NCBI GenBank assembly: GCA_020086605.1
Contig: JACBWW010000004.1
Span: forward strand, 15,978,260-16,042,259
Reading direction: 5' to 3'
DNA: 64,000 nucleotides
From: Lanius collurio
Taxonomy: Eukaryota; Chordata; Aves; Passeriformes; Laniidae
The translations under genes were made by a program, and so were the position numbers. The notes beneath the pieces are model-generated. The model was given only the letters and a program-made list of their open reading frames with translations, was not told the DNA's origin and searched no databases. This document shows positions 22,839 to 34,490 of the stretch, piece after piece (position 1 is the stretch's first letter; each line of letters begins with the position of its first letter).

Positions 22839-24272
22839 CTATGGGGAAATAATGAATTGAAAGGATAATAATTATCTCCATGTGGAAACCTAAAGCTCCT
22901 ATATACTTCAGGTTGCCAGATTGAATATTACATCTATTAAGCCAAATAAATTACTTGTGTACTGTACTAGAGGTAATCCACAAAGGAATTTACTTCTTCT
23001 ACCTTTGTACCAACCTGTGTTAATTTAGATAACAATAACTGATGATTTGCCACATCAAATGATTGCAATAGCTCCATAAAATTTTATTCTGTCAATTGGC
23101 CCTTCTCAATTAAAGAAAGAACAACATTAATCATTGCAAGCCAAGGTTTCCTAGGAGAGCTTCTCTTGCTATCATTGAACTGATAAGAGGGGCCAAGAGG
23201 TCACCATCTGAAATCTACCCAGAGCTTTCAATAGACCTGTTACCACTATTGCACCAACTGATAACAGTCTGTATGGTTTCATTCCAGCCTGCACACTGCA
23301 AATATATCTCACTAATACAATAACCTTGGTTTATTTCCATATGCTGGGTAATTGCCATGTACTAAGCGATAAATTAAAAAGATTAACCAAAGTACTAACT
23401 ACAATAAAGCAGCTAATTTAAGAATTTCAGCTCTATATTATCTTCTCTTTATTGAAATTGAACTTAAAAATCCTCCCTCTGCTTCAGCTAATGATAAAAT
23501 GTTAGATAAAGATAGGTTTCTGTATTCTCTATTGGTTGACAAATAACAGTTTATCCTCTAATTATGCAGCTCAAATAGAGTTTTCCTTGACTGCAATTCC
23601 ACACTTGCATACAGATCTCAGCCTGCCTAAGTGGAAGACTGCCCCCACAGCAGTAGTTGTCAGTCTCCTGCAGGTTAGAGGACAGAGAAGCTGTCAGCAT
23701 GTCAACAAAGGCATTTCCAGGAGAAATTCCTGGTGTGATGTGGAATTAGCGAAGAAGAAGAAGAAATCACCAAGGCCCCACCAATACTCTGGAGTTTATA
23801 GAGCTTTTGCCATTATCTATAAGCCTTTCAAAGCACATTGAAAAGCTGTAGTTCAACAATAAAAAAACCTCCTTCAGTTAACCAACAGTTCATTAAATCT
23901 TTGGGGAGAATGTCTGCCCCCTCTGCATCACTCCCTAAATAAACAGTATGTGTTGATGTTCAGGAAGAGATTGGGGCTCTTTTGGTCCTGGAAAGTGGAG
24001 AAAATTCCAAACCTGGGTATGAAAGCCAAATCCTGCACCAGTAGTCAGCGGCTTGGGCTCTTTTGCACCCCAGTGTCTCTTTGACTGTAGGATGTGAAGT
24101 CATCCATTCCTATTCTGAATGTTGGAAAGACAGAAAGTGAATGAAACACATATATGCCAGATGTATGCTCAGAAGGGGGCTTCATAAGGAAGCTGCGCCA
24201 TTACATCTCTTTGAAATCCAAAATATGCCTTTGCAACATGCTATGTTATAAACATTGCACTTTGCTACCATT
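22839..24272. other. Non-coding DNA, no gene seen
   Basis: One plus-strand frame of 101 residues (23536-23841) ends in a lysine-rich run from a GAAGAAGAAG tract and has no domain. Otherwise unique AT-rich sequence. Confidence 0.6.
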
Positions 24273-24592
24273 CATAAAATCATAGAATCATCAAGGTTGG
24301 AAAAGACCTTAAACAAGTTAAACAGGACTGCCCCCAGTACTGAGCTCTGGGGAACCCCTCTAGTAACTGGCTGTCAGTTGGATGTGGCACCATTTACCAC
24401 TCTTTGGACCTGGCCACCCAGATGATTTTTAACCCAGCGAAAAGTGCACCTCTCCAAGCCATGCGCTGCGAGCTTCCCCAGGAGAGTGCTGTGGGAGACA
24501 GTATCAAAGGCATTACTGAAGTCTAGGTAGACTACATCCATGGCCTTTCCTTCACCCACTAGTCAGGTCACCTGGTCATAAAAGGAAGTCTT
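24273..24592 (-). mobile_element. CR1 LINE fragment: RT remnant fused to the 3' tail
   Basis: A CR1 non-LTR retrotransposon lies on the minus strand. Its 3' terminus is at the left: on the plus strand 'CATAGAATCATCAAGGTTGG' then AAAAGACCTT, the reverse complement of the usual CR1 tail. To the right a reverse-transcriptase remnant reads 'FYDQVT', then 'VVYLDFSNAFDTVSH', then 'LLGKL', then 'RWVKNHLGGQVQRVV', then 'GVPQSSVLGAVLFNLF'. These are the expected RT blocks, with YLDFSKAFD-type and GVPQGSVLGP-type motifs. Two in-frame stops break the frame, one before LVGEG and one before QPVTRG. Right after 'LFNLF' the sequence jumps to the 3'-terminal AAGGTCTTTTCC block. The rest of the RT (including the catalytic DD box), the C-terminal domain and most of the 3' UTR are missing. 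It cannot encode a working enzyme. Confidence 0.9.
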
Positions 24593-26692
24593 ATCATAAG
24601 ATGAAGATTAAGAGAAGTCCTCTCCTCCTGGGGTGGCACATCCTGGGAGTGCTGGGAAAGGTTACGTGTTCATCGCAAGTAACATTTAGCATCACACCAC
24701 AGCTTTCCCTCTTTGTAGTACAAAAGCTACCACAAGGCTTTTTGCCTGAATTGTATTTATTCTGCCAAACTCAGAGCACCTCTATACAAAGGACAACCGT
24801 GTCTTACTCCTCTCTGTGCTCAAAGCCATCTTAAAATGAACCAGCTGCAGCTCTGCAGCTACATTACTGTGGTGCTGTGCCCAGGCTAACACATCCTGCC
24901 TCTCAACAGGTCTCATTGTCCGGGTCACAATGACAGCCTATCACAACTCTGTAAATTTTGGACTTGATCTTATTCATGTCTGAAAAACTTCATAGTCAGG
25001 CAGAGTGTTCTCATATCCTTCTCCATCTGTCCATTCTGTCCACACCAGCTCTGTCTGAAAAAATGTTTTCAAGCTCCATCTTAAAACAGTTTTCCAACTC
25101 TCTTCATCAGCCTGCCTCTCTTTTGGAAACTGTCCAAACACCACTGTAAGGGTTAGGAATTTTCCCATCATCTCCAAATTCCATTTATCCATCGCAAATC
25201 TATACTGTTATCTTTCAAGGTAAAATTTGCCTTTCTGAGCTTAAAAAAACATTGTCCTCCTTTGTGCTTAACTGACTGATGCAGTTACAGGGAATAATCA
25301 CCTCCACTCCTAGCATTTGTGCTGCAAGGCTGAATAAATCAAACTAGTTTACAATCATTTTCTGTGAAGAACTTTTCATTCCTCAACAACCTAGAAATTC
25401 CTTATCTGTTCCAGAAGAATTTCTTGAACACAAGTGACTAAAACCAGACATACTTTCTACAAGAATCCTTACCATTTTGGTACAAAGAGCACTAATGCTT
25501 CCTTATTTCTGCTGGATGTATGGCAGGTCTGCTGATACATCCTGGGATATAATTTGACATTTCCGTCATCTATTCACGTTTTTTCAAAACCCTTTGTTTC
25601 ACAAAACTGTATTTTAAATCTGGGAGGCATATGTTCATGCACAAAATTTCTGATCCCTTTTAATTCCAAGAAAAGGCAATCTTCATCAGAAAAAGTTCAG
25701 ATCTACATCTAGGCACAAATACCTTGGAATCTATGTTCAAAAGTTGTTCTTAATTGGATCAATCTTTTCTTTGGAGTAAGCTATAAAAAACGCTCCAGCT
25801 AGAGTTCTGACATTTTTGGTTTAGGACTAATTTATATTGATACAAAAAATACAAAACAATTGAATAGCACAACCACACTAGATGTTTTCCAAACCAGTTT
25901 CTAAACTCAGTTCTTTTCCAGAAATATTCAGTCAAGAGAAGCAGAATGTTTTCCATCTCCCTGGACTGGTTTACCCACTCTATCCATTCATCCCTCTGAT
26001 GTTCTGAGTAAAGCAAATTTGAGAGCATTTCTTCTCTGAATCCCCTTCATGCTTTTTGCAATCCTGCTACAATGCAAAAGATCCCACAAAACCAGTGTGG
26101 TTTGTCAGCCAGATCTGACACCAGCCTTGGTCTCTCTTCTCTCGAGTGGCTCTTGAAATTCAACAAGAAGATGACTCAAGTGCTGCTGGAAGGAGGCAGA
26201 GAGAGTATAGTGATGCCATTCACACCATACTCCATATAATTTCTGAAGAACTCACAGCAAATGGTGCCTAATAATGTCTTCACCACCAGCTTTAACCAGC
26301 TCCTCTCTGGATCATGAGTAAGTTCAATCTTTACTAAACAGACCCTGTCTGGTATTTTGTATTTGCTTGCATGTCTTTTTTTCCCTATGGATGTCTTATT
26401 TCGTCTGCTGTGAAAATATTTTGATTTTGAGCCAGGTTTCCAGCCAAGGTAAGTCTGTGCAACTCGGCTGAAGTCAGTTCACACCACCTGATGAGCTTTC
26501 CTTCAGCAGACAGATGCATTTTTTTATTCCAATTGTTTCTTTAAGACAGGAAACAAACTCCTTACACTATCTTTCTTTGTATTTCAGGTCAAATCCAGGA
26601 TACCAGCAGCAAAATATTCAAGTTAATTTAAGCACTGAATTGGTTGCATTTAGGAAAACCAAACAAAAAATGTATGCACTAAAAATATATAT
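24593..26692. other. Non-coding DNA, no gene seen
   Basis: Open frames reach 89 residues (25759-26028, minus), without domains. A more 5' part of the CR1 copy could extend a little to the right of 24592, but I could not follow it. Confidence 0.55.
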
Positions 26693-26763
26693 GGGGCCTG
26701 TCGTACCCTGCAGGGTCCCTCCCCCTGGGATTTCAGGGGAGAGGCACCTCCACAGGGGCCTGT
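26693..26763. repeat. GC-rich insert flanked by 9-bp direct repeats
   Basis: GGGGCCTGT occurs at 26693-26701 and again at 26755-26763, bracketing 53 bp of GC-rich sequence in a strongly AT-rich neighbourhood. Inside are a perfect 12-bp palindrome, ACCCTGCAGGGT (26705-26716), and an imperfect hairpin (CTCCCCCTG...CAGGGGAG). The layout resembles a small insertion with a target-site duplication, but no terminal inverted repeats are evident. The direct repeats could also be an internal property of one repeat. Confidence 0.6.
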
Positions 26764-27551
26764 TACAAATAAGCTAAAATCTCAGTTAAAAAAAATGCCA
26801 AGAGTTCATTTTCAAACTCAGTTTGCAAATTTGTGCCCAATTTACCTATCTACAAGATGACAATAATGATTCAGACATCATACAGCAGTTTAAAATTCCA
26901 AAAACACAACCTAAATGCTAGGTATTAATATCTAATTTTTTTTCATGTAAACACAGGACAGTTCTTAACTGCTGTAACAAAATTGCACTGAAGTGTTGGA
27001 GATTATGTTTTCATAGAATTCCTTTTAATTTAGATCCTCCCCAAGTCTCCTTTTAGCTCTGCTCTATTTTGCAGAGGTCTGTTCTATATTGATTTGTCTT
27101 TGCTTAGGTAGGTGGGCTGTTCTATTTTTTTTGCAATGAGAGATTTTCCAGGTGTTCTGTACATTCAAAAATGGCCTTTGAAGAAATCCAATATAATTTC
27201 AGCTATACGAATTCGATCCACTTGCTATCCTTGAAACAATTTTTTACTTTGCAGAAACCAGCATTTGCATCTAATGTAGCAAGTATTGTAAATTGCCCTT
27301 AAGTGCTTAAAAATTAGTTTCAGACTGCATCTGGCATCCATTTGTCACATAAATGCAGTGAATATAAGGCTTTTATCAGCAACATCCAACATATCTGAAA
27401 GCCACAGATGAACTGTCAAATGGCAACAAATTTTGTTTGAATCTAACCTAAGTAAGAATTGAAATACAGGAAAGTGTTGCAGCCAGTTAACAACCTAGAA
27501 AGACAGACAGTTTGCTTCACAAGTATGACAAGGCGTATCTCCCAATATGGG

Positions 27552-27616
27552 GTGTGTATATGTATGTATTTATATATGTGTATATATACATATATACACA
27601 CGCACATATATCACAC
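27552..27616. repeat. TG/TA/CA compound microsatellite
   Basis: Alternating purine-pyrimidine sequence: TGTGTATATGTATG, then TATATATG..., then TATATACACACGCACATATA. It has local dyad symmetry around the central TATATACATATATA part. It is low complexity, and the Tyr/Ile-rich open frame across it is an artefact. Confidence 0.95.
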
Positions 27617-29165
27617 CTGGATGATGAGTCTCTAATTTCTTATCAAATTAGTTTACAGCACATTACAATCCCACCACACAAGCCAGACCAGAGTTCTATG
27701 ATGCAGTGAAGCTGAACGTACTGGTGGGGTGTGCGTGTGCAGGCCTGAAGTCTGAACCCCTGAATGACTAAACAGGAAAACAGGCAAACTTCTTCTGAAG
27801 TAAAAAGAACAATGTCAGATTAATCCTAATGCTTTCTACCTCTAAATACAGTTGTCATTATACTAATTTTCCAAACATAAAGCTACAGAACTTAATGTTA
27901 AGCACTTACAAGTAAAGTAAATAATTACTTACAAATCTGATTTTCATCACACAAGAATTGTGGCTTCCACTGAAGACATTTATGGTCAAAAGCATTCATG
28001 CTTAGATGAGGTATAATAATAATAGAAATTATGGTATTGAAGTTCAGAGGTCTTATCGTGTCTCTTAGTTTTTCAACTTACTCAGTTTGCAGATAAGTGT
28101 CTAAATAGGTGCTAACACTCCTGCATGTGTGAAATGAATGGAGAGGAATGTTCCTTTCCTCACCTTCAAACTTCATACTCTTTCTACCCTGCCACAGCTT
28201 CAGTAATCCCTATGACAGTTGAAAAATATATATGAAAGACTCCTAGTTCTTTTTCAAGGGTTTACCAAGATCTCTATATATAGTTCTCACTGTCACTACC
28301 TCTGGCACTCACTAACTTTCTTCAAAGAAAGTTAGGAGTGAATTTGATCTCCACCTTTCTGATGCAAAATAATTTGGAGATATGAGGTATTCACTGTTTG
28401 CCTTTTAGAGGATTACCTTTTGTAAAAAGGCACTGAATATCCTTTGAAAGAAAGAGATCTTTTCCTTCACCTTAAATTTTACATGGCAAGTGAAGATCTT
28501 TGTTTGTGGATAGGCAAAGCAGGAGGTAAGGCTCTCTGGTTCATTTAATGAATTTCAAAAAATCACATTAGAAGCTTGTACAGAAGCAGAATTAACCAGG
28601 AATGGTTCTTTAGAAAAACCTCTTGAAACGAAGCAATTATTTGAAAAATTGGCCCAAACCCTCTTGCACTTATGCCAGTTTAAATGTGATGCAAATTCAC
28701 TAGCTTCTGTATCACTTTCAAATCACAGCCATAGCAAGAAAAGAACCAAACCCAATCTTCTTATTCCCAGCTCATAAGCAACATGAATTCAGCCTGAGGT
28801 TTATGAAATCACTTCCGTGCCACATATTCCTGCATTATTCCTCTGCCTCATTTGCTGAACAAATGAAAAAAATCACTTTCCGTGAAAAAGCAGCAGTAAT
28901 GGAATTACAGCTGTGAAGGTAACCTTAGCCCATTCTAGCTCCAGTCCACAGCAAACTGCTGACTGCTGTCCCAGAGAGCTGAACTCTGGACTGGCCCAGC
29001 AGCAATCTCATTGACTTTGGCTTCCTGCAGGAGTAGGACACCATTCCCTCTCATCTGGGACTCCCTTGCATGTGTCTGGGTTGCTTTTCTCCCTTTTCAA
29101 TTGGATATTAAGCCAATTATCATATATCATCCAATAATTACATAAGGTTACGTTATTTTTAGATA

Positions 29166-29208
29166 TATTATTAATCTATTGGGGGGATGTTATTATTAAT
29201 CTATTGGG
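29166..29208. repeat. 18-bp direct repeat, 25-bp period
   Basis: TATTATTAATCTATTGGG occurs at 29166-29183 and 29191-29208 without mismatch. This is a partial tandem duplication of about 25 bp. Confidence 0.9.
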
Positions 29209-32068
29209 TAGGTGATAAAAGAATTAAAGAAGAAATAAAATTCTCCCTCAATGGTCCCATGCAATCTTCACAGTTATACACTGCATGGCATAATGTTGCC
29301 ACTCACAGGCTTCAAGGATGAAGCTCGAAAAAGAGTAATGAGAATAAGGAACCAAGAGGCATGGCTCAGTCAGGATTTCTGGTTTCTGTTGCCAGTTCCA
29401 AAAGAATGCACTGACTAATTAGTACAGCACATGCTGTTCTTTTGCTTCTGGTAGAAGGGACAACAATATTTCCCTCCTTTCTCAGGGCATGTCAAGGGGA
29501 TCAGGTAGCCACAGAACTGCAGTCAAACAATTACACTGCATTTCCTTCATCCTCTCTCTCTCCAGCTCCCATGTGCACTGAAGCACAAGCAAGCCTAGCT
29601 CTTAACACTGTGCTTTCATTAAAACAGAGGGAATGCAGGTAAGGATCCCTATACATCCTGCTTGCACAGGTTTTAGCACAGTTGAATGGCTCTGGGAACC
29701 ACTCCTCATCTCTCTAAGGCTGAGCTAGACACCGCAGAGAGAACGCAAACACATATTACAGTCAAAGAAAGGGTCAGGCTCAAGTCAAGTCCTGCTCTGG
29801 ATTTCAAACTCACACTAGATTCTGGAGAGAGTGCTTTTCAGAACTGCAAACCTGCTCTTAGAGGGGGTGAATGCCAGTAATGGTATCAGAAGCAATGAGC
29901 TGAGGTGACTGTTTGCTAATTTCTCATGAGCTAGAGAGAAAAGAACAAAACAGAAATGAAAGATAGGAAGGAAGAGAGGAAAAGATAGGCAGCAAACACT
30001 CATCTGCTTCAAAATTACCCAAAAGGCATGATAGTAGGGAAAATCCTACAAAAAGATACTACACTGTCAGCAAGAAAGGGCTGCTGCAGAGGGGGATCAG
30101 CAAACAGCCTTATTCGTAAGGCCCAGGGATTTTGAATTTTAGAGAGATTAAGCAGACACATGATACTGGTGCAGGAGTAGAGTATTATGTCCAGTTCCCT
30201 CTAAACATGTGTGAGTCTTAATACTGCTTTATTGTATTGATACTATTTATGACATAAACTCTGTAAGAAAGACATCTAATATGCAGAGCACACATATGGT
30301 CCTTCTACTAAACACAAAATAGGACAGGCATTCTGCTCTAAGAGCAGCCTGCTTTGAAGATCCAGCACAGCAAAATACCACACTGTCACTCCCATGCCGT
30401 TCATCCCTCCAGTCATTATCAGACAAATACTAATGCACATAGTAAATGAGCACAGGCTAAAGGGTTAAATGTTTCTCACTGCTTTCAGGAAATTACTAGT
30501 GTATTATGTACTCAGCTTCCCTACTTGAACTGTCTCTGTCTGTCTTTGGGAGCCCAACAAACCAAATCATACCCTAAGGATGTTTAACTTTCTCTATGTA
30601 CTGCCTCTTTTTGCTAAGCCAGCCAAATGTGAGGCTGGCCTGCTTTCAGTATGTGACAGACCAAATTCAGACACAACTGGCCAAGTTCAAGCAAGGTATA
30701 TGCCATAATCTCCAAAGAAGATGATTAAAACTTAAGGAAACGTAAGTCGAGTCATCTTAAATCAAGGAAATGGGGCAATGCTGTAAAAGTAAAATGGGAA
30801 AAAATTATTTTGAGCATGTCTTGGAAAAAGTCTGGGACACATTCATAATGGCACGATATTCCTCAAGGGTGTTTTCTTAAAGGACATGCAGACTGGCGCT
30901 AGCCACAAAGCAGCAGGCTGAGAAGGACTGTGGGAGGGAGCAAGAGAAATTTGGGACAAGAGAGGGTGGTCTAAAGGAGTCATGTGCTAGAAGGCTGAAA
31001 ATAAATCAGCTCACAAAACTCACATAGGTTGTTATGCAACAGTGCGTGAGATGCACAAGTATCCTCAGATGTGGTCATCAGTATCAGCAGCAAAGGCAGA
31101 AATGCACCTTTTGGCATCCAATGTATCAACTGTTGTACAACTGCTTTCTGATTGTTATCTTAGGAGGAGACTGGAAATATAATAATGTTGTATTTATTTA
31201 TTTTAAACTGTATAAAGGCAACCTGTTTGTAAAGGAACAAAGCACAATTTCACTACCCTTAAGTGTAACTAATTAATTTCCTTGAACTGCTACAAACGTG
31301 GCCAAGACACCCCTGGCTCTTTTCTAGCTATTGGCTAATATATTTTACTGCAACTGCACTACTGTTTTCAAAAGTCAGGTAGAATTTGGTCTTCAAATGT
31401 GTCTATTTACATTTTCTGTCTCCTACAACCAGCAAGCTCATGGCAAACATACAACAGAAATGAGCTTTGATCACTCTACTGCTCTCCCCACCAAATGTCT
31501 CCTCAGTAACACTGAAAACCTCTTTGGCCTCCTAGAGGCTCCACCAAAAAAATCCATCCATATCCTTAGTGTATTTCTTTCTATGACATATCTTCATTTT
31601 GCAGAGTATGTCAGGTTCCTCTCTCTTCAGCTGGTATTCATATTTTAGAAAGCTGCTGGGACTGAGAAGGGAACACATGGACTTATGTCACCTAAGTTTA
31701 GCTCCAAAACTGGCAAAAAAGGTACAAGAAGAGGCCAAATAATGTTTCACTGCTAGGCTGCTGGCCTTTTGTTGGTCCAGGGCAGGAGCAAACAGAAGTG
31801 AATCATGTCTGCTGGTGGTTCAGGACCCTTCTGACATGAATTTCGTGGATGCAGTTCTGATTTTTTTAGAGACAGTATCAATTCAGGAAAGCCAAAACAT
31901 ACTGTTATCCTACAAGCACCCTAAAAGCAAGGAGTCTTTGGGGAATACCTCAACAGCAAATACAAGGAATGACTGTGTAACAGAGATGCTCTTCCCAGCC
32001 ATATAGATTAGCTGTCCAAGCCAGCACAAGTGACTGTGAGTTGCTTAAGCTACAATCACCGTATACAT

Positions 32069-32102
32069 ATGGTGTAAGTAACTTACACATGGTGTAAGTA
32101 AC
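32069..32102. repeat. 14-bp direct repeat overlapping a perfect inverted repeat
   Basis: ATGGTGTAAGTAAC occurs at 32069-32082 and 32089-32102. Within it GTGTAAGT (32072-32079), one A and ACTTACAC (32081-32088) form a perfect 8-bp palindrome. Duplication and dyad together suggest slippage templated by a hairpin. Confidence 0.9.
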
Positions 32103-32798
32103 AAGAGAAGCCGGCAGACAGGCTGTCAATTTACCATTGTAGCCATGTTCAATCAACCGAATTCAACAGTTCAGCACTTTCCCCAAGTATGCCGACACAC
32201 TACATATCCAAACTAATACAGCCATATTAAAATTCCTCTAAAGGCTCTAGCTAAAGGGCTAGTTTCCCTTGAACTGGAATCAAAGATATGATGAGAAAAT
32301 GTACAGTTTTTTTATTACCAATTATGAGGGTATTCATGCAGCACTGCTTAAATATTATCTTCTAAAACTGATAAAAGGGCAATATAAGGGGGAGTTCTTC
32401 AGAGAGCAGGAGACCAGACAATTAAAGCTCTTAATTACAAGGCAATACCCAAGAACTTAAAGATCATACCAGACTAAACTCTGTCCTTTACACCAATATT
32501 CATCCTGCTAATACACATCCCTAAAAAAAAGTCTACACATCATAATTCTCTATCACATTTTTAAGGAATTTTAAGAACATTTCATGCACCAGTTAGTTCA
32601 AAGATACTGTGATACATTAAAAGTTCAAAGCTGCAGCTTCTCTCTTTCCTTTTATACCTCATTTTAAGAAGGAAAAGTTGCATGCAATTTAATATTCCTC
32701 TTCTCCAAGGGTTTGTACTTGTTGCTCTTACCCCAAGACTGTTACAGAAACTCCTTTAACACAGAGAAGAAACAACAGTACATACTGTACTCACATGT

Positions 32799-32826
32799 AC
32801 ATGTTTGAAGGAACATGTTTGAAGGA
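32799..32826. repeat. Perfect 14-bp tandem duplication
   Basis: ACATGTTTGAAGGA occurs twice head to tail. Related words (AACATGCTTGAA, CACATGTTCAAAGGAACA) follow at 32829-32860, so the array may once have been longer. Confidence 0.9.
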
Positions 32827-34093
32827 ACAAACATGCTTGAATCACATGTTCAAAGGAACACGGGAGAATTCAGACAAAGACTCCTACAAGCACAGAGTAG
32901 CACAGGTCAATCACCCCCAGCCACCTGCAGCTTCTCCCAGTTACCCACCATCACATATCTAGACAGCATCATGGTGGGTACACTACTAAAGTGAGAGAAA
33001 ATATGAGCAGGTGGTGCACTACTACCTCTAATTCATCATCTTAACCAGTGACATATAAAAAGCAGTGAAACATAAAGTGCTATTAGACCTGAAAATCTGC
33101 CATAATTGCCATAGTATTGCTAACTAACCATTCAGCCCCATGTTCTGAGTAATTAGGGCAATGGTTTATGACCAGCACTTGGTGGCATTAGCAAAATGTA
33201 ACAGGAGATTGAGCTTGACAGGTGGGTTGGTAAAGAAGAGGAGGAGGAGATGTAATTTACAGCTTTAAGGAACCACCTGCTAAAAAACATGTGTCCTTTA
33301 CTGAAAAGGAAAAAGTTCCCCATACCTTGTGGATAAGGAAAGGGGATTCATGACAATGGCAAGGTGACAGTCTTTTACAGGAATGTTTTTGATTTCTTTT
33401 TCTCCCCACATATGGATTATGTGATTTTACTCTGACAAGTCAGCAGGAAAAAGAAAAGTCTAGCAGTCAGGCTTTTGCAAGATAAATTCTGTATGCTTAA
33501 ATGATTTGAGAAAGATGTTACCTTACTTCCTCTTAGAATGAAAAGGCTGATGTAAGTCACCTAAACTGCAGCACTATACACAGTAGGAGGGGACTGGGGG
33601 AGTTCAGATAATGCAAGGAAAAATATGACAGAGGGAGAAGGAAGAAGCTCTTGCTTCTTGCCCTCCAGTGTTAGGTTTCAACAGTGAAGATTCTGCAGAA
33701 GATGCAAAAGATAGATATGCATGACTTATTTTTCACAGCCATGAAGAAATCTACCCTGAACTCTAGCACAACTCAAGACAACTTTCTTGTTTTAATGCCT
33801 ACCTGAAGTCCAATAGCAGTTCCCAAAATACAGAATCCCTTTTTTTTTTCTTTTTAATTCTTTCAGTGGGAGTGGGAGAGGGAATTTTGATGGAAAATTG
33901 CCAGCAGTGATGGCTTTACCTCACTGTAGAAAACTGAAATGTGCAGATTAAAAAATGTCTACATTTGTCTAGCTTAGAGTTCCAGCCACAAAATAATGTC
34001 ATGCTTTTACTTTTAAAAATTTTAAAACTCTCTTATTAAGTTGCTGTTTACTGCTGTAGGTAACTGTAGATTTTTATTGCCACCCCTCCATCC

Positions 34094-34490
34094 TATAAAA
34101 TCACAGAATTATTTAGGATGGAAAAGACCTTTAAGACCATCGAGTCCAAATGTAACTTAACTGCCAAGTCCACTACTAAACCATGTTCCTGAACACCACA
34201 TCTACACGTCTTTTAAATATCTTCAGGAACAATGACTCTAGCACGTCCCTGTTTCAATGCTTGATCCCTTCCATGAAGAAATTTTTCCCAATATCCAATC
34301 TAAACCTTCCCTGTCACAACTCAAGACCACTTCCTCTGGTCCTATCACTTGTTTGCCTGGGAAACTGACACCCACCTCACTACAACCTTCTTTCAAGTAG
34401 TTGCAGGGAAGAACAAGGTCTCCCCTGTCTCTTCCTTTTCAGGTAAATACAACTCATCTCTCACTGACAAATTTTTCAATCCTTTTACCA
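34094..34490 (-). repeat. CR1 LINE 3' tail, minus strand
   Basis: The plus strand carries the reverse complement of a CR1 3' UTR with its terminus at the left. It reads 'AAATCACAGAATTATTTAGG', 'ATGGAAAAGACCTTTAAGA', 'CCATCGAGTCCAA', 'CACTACTAAACCATG' and 'TTTTCCCAATATCCAATCTA'. These are followed by 'CACTTCCTCTGGTCCTATCA', 'CACCTCACTACAACCTTC' and 'AAGGTCTCCCC'. The order and words match avian CR1 tails closely. It is 5'-truncated, about 400 bp and non-coding. The right-hand boundary is uncertain by some tens of bases because the match fades after 34450. Open frames inside it are not genes. Confidence 0.93.

Larger units (their letters stand above)
26764..34093. other. Long AT-rich non-coding stretch, no gene seen
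   Basis: All open frames here are 105 residues or shorter, scattered over both strands and without recognisable domains. Three small tandem or dispersed duplications and a TA/TG microsatellite, listed separately, are the only structures I can support. Confidence 0.65.

Noticed and set aside
27512..27709. Plus-strand frame with a Tyr/Ile/Val repeat as a membrane peptide
   Set aside because: It is translation of the TG/TA/CA microsatellite.
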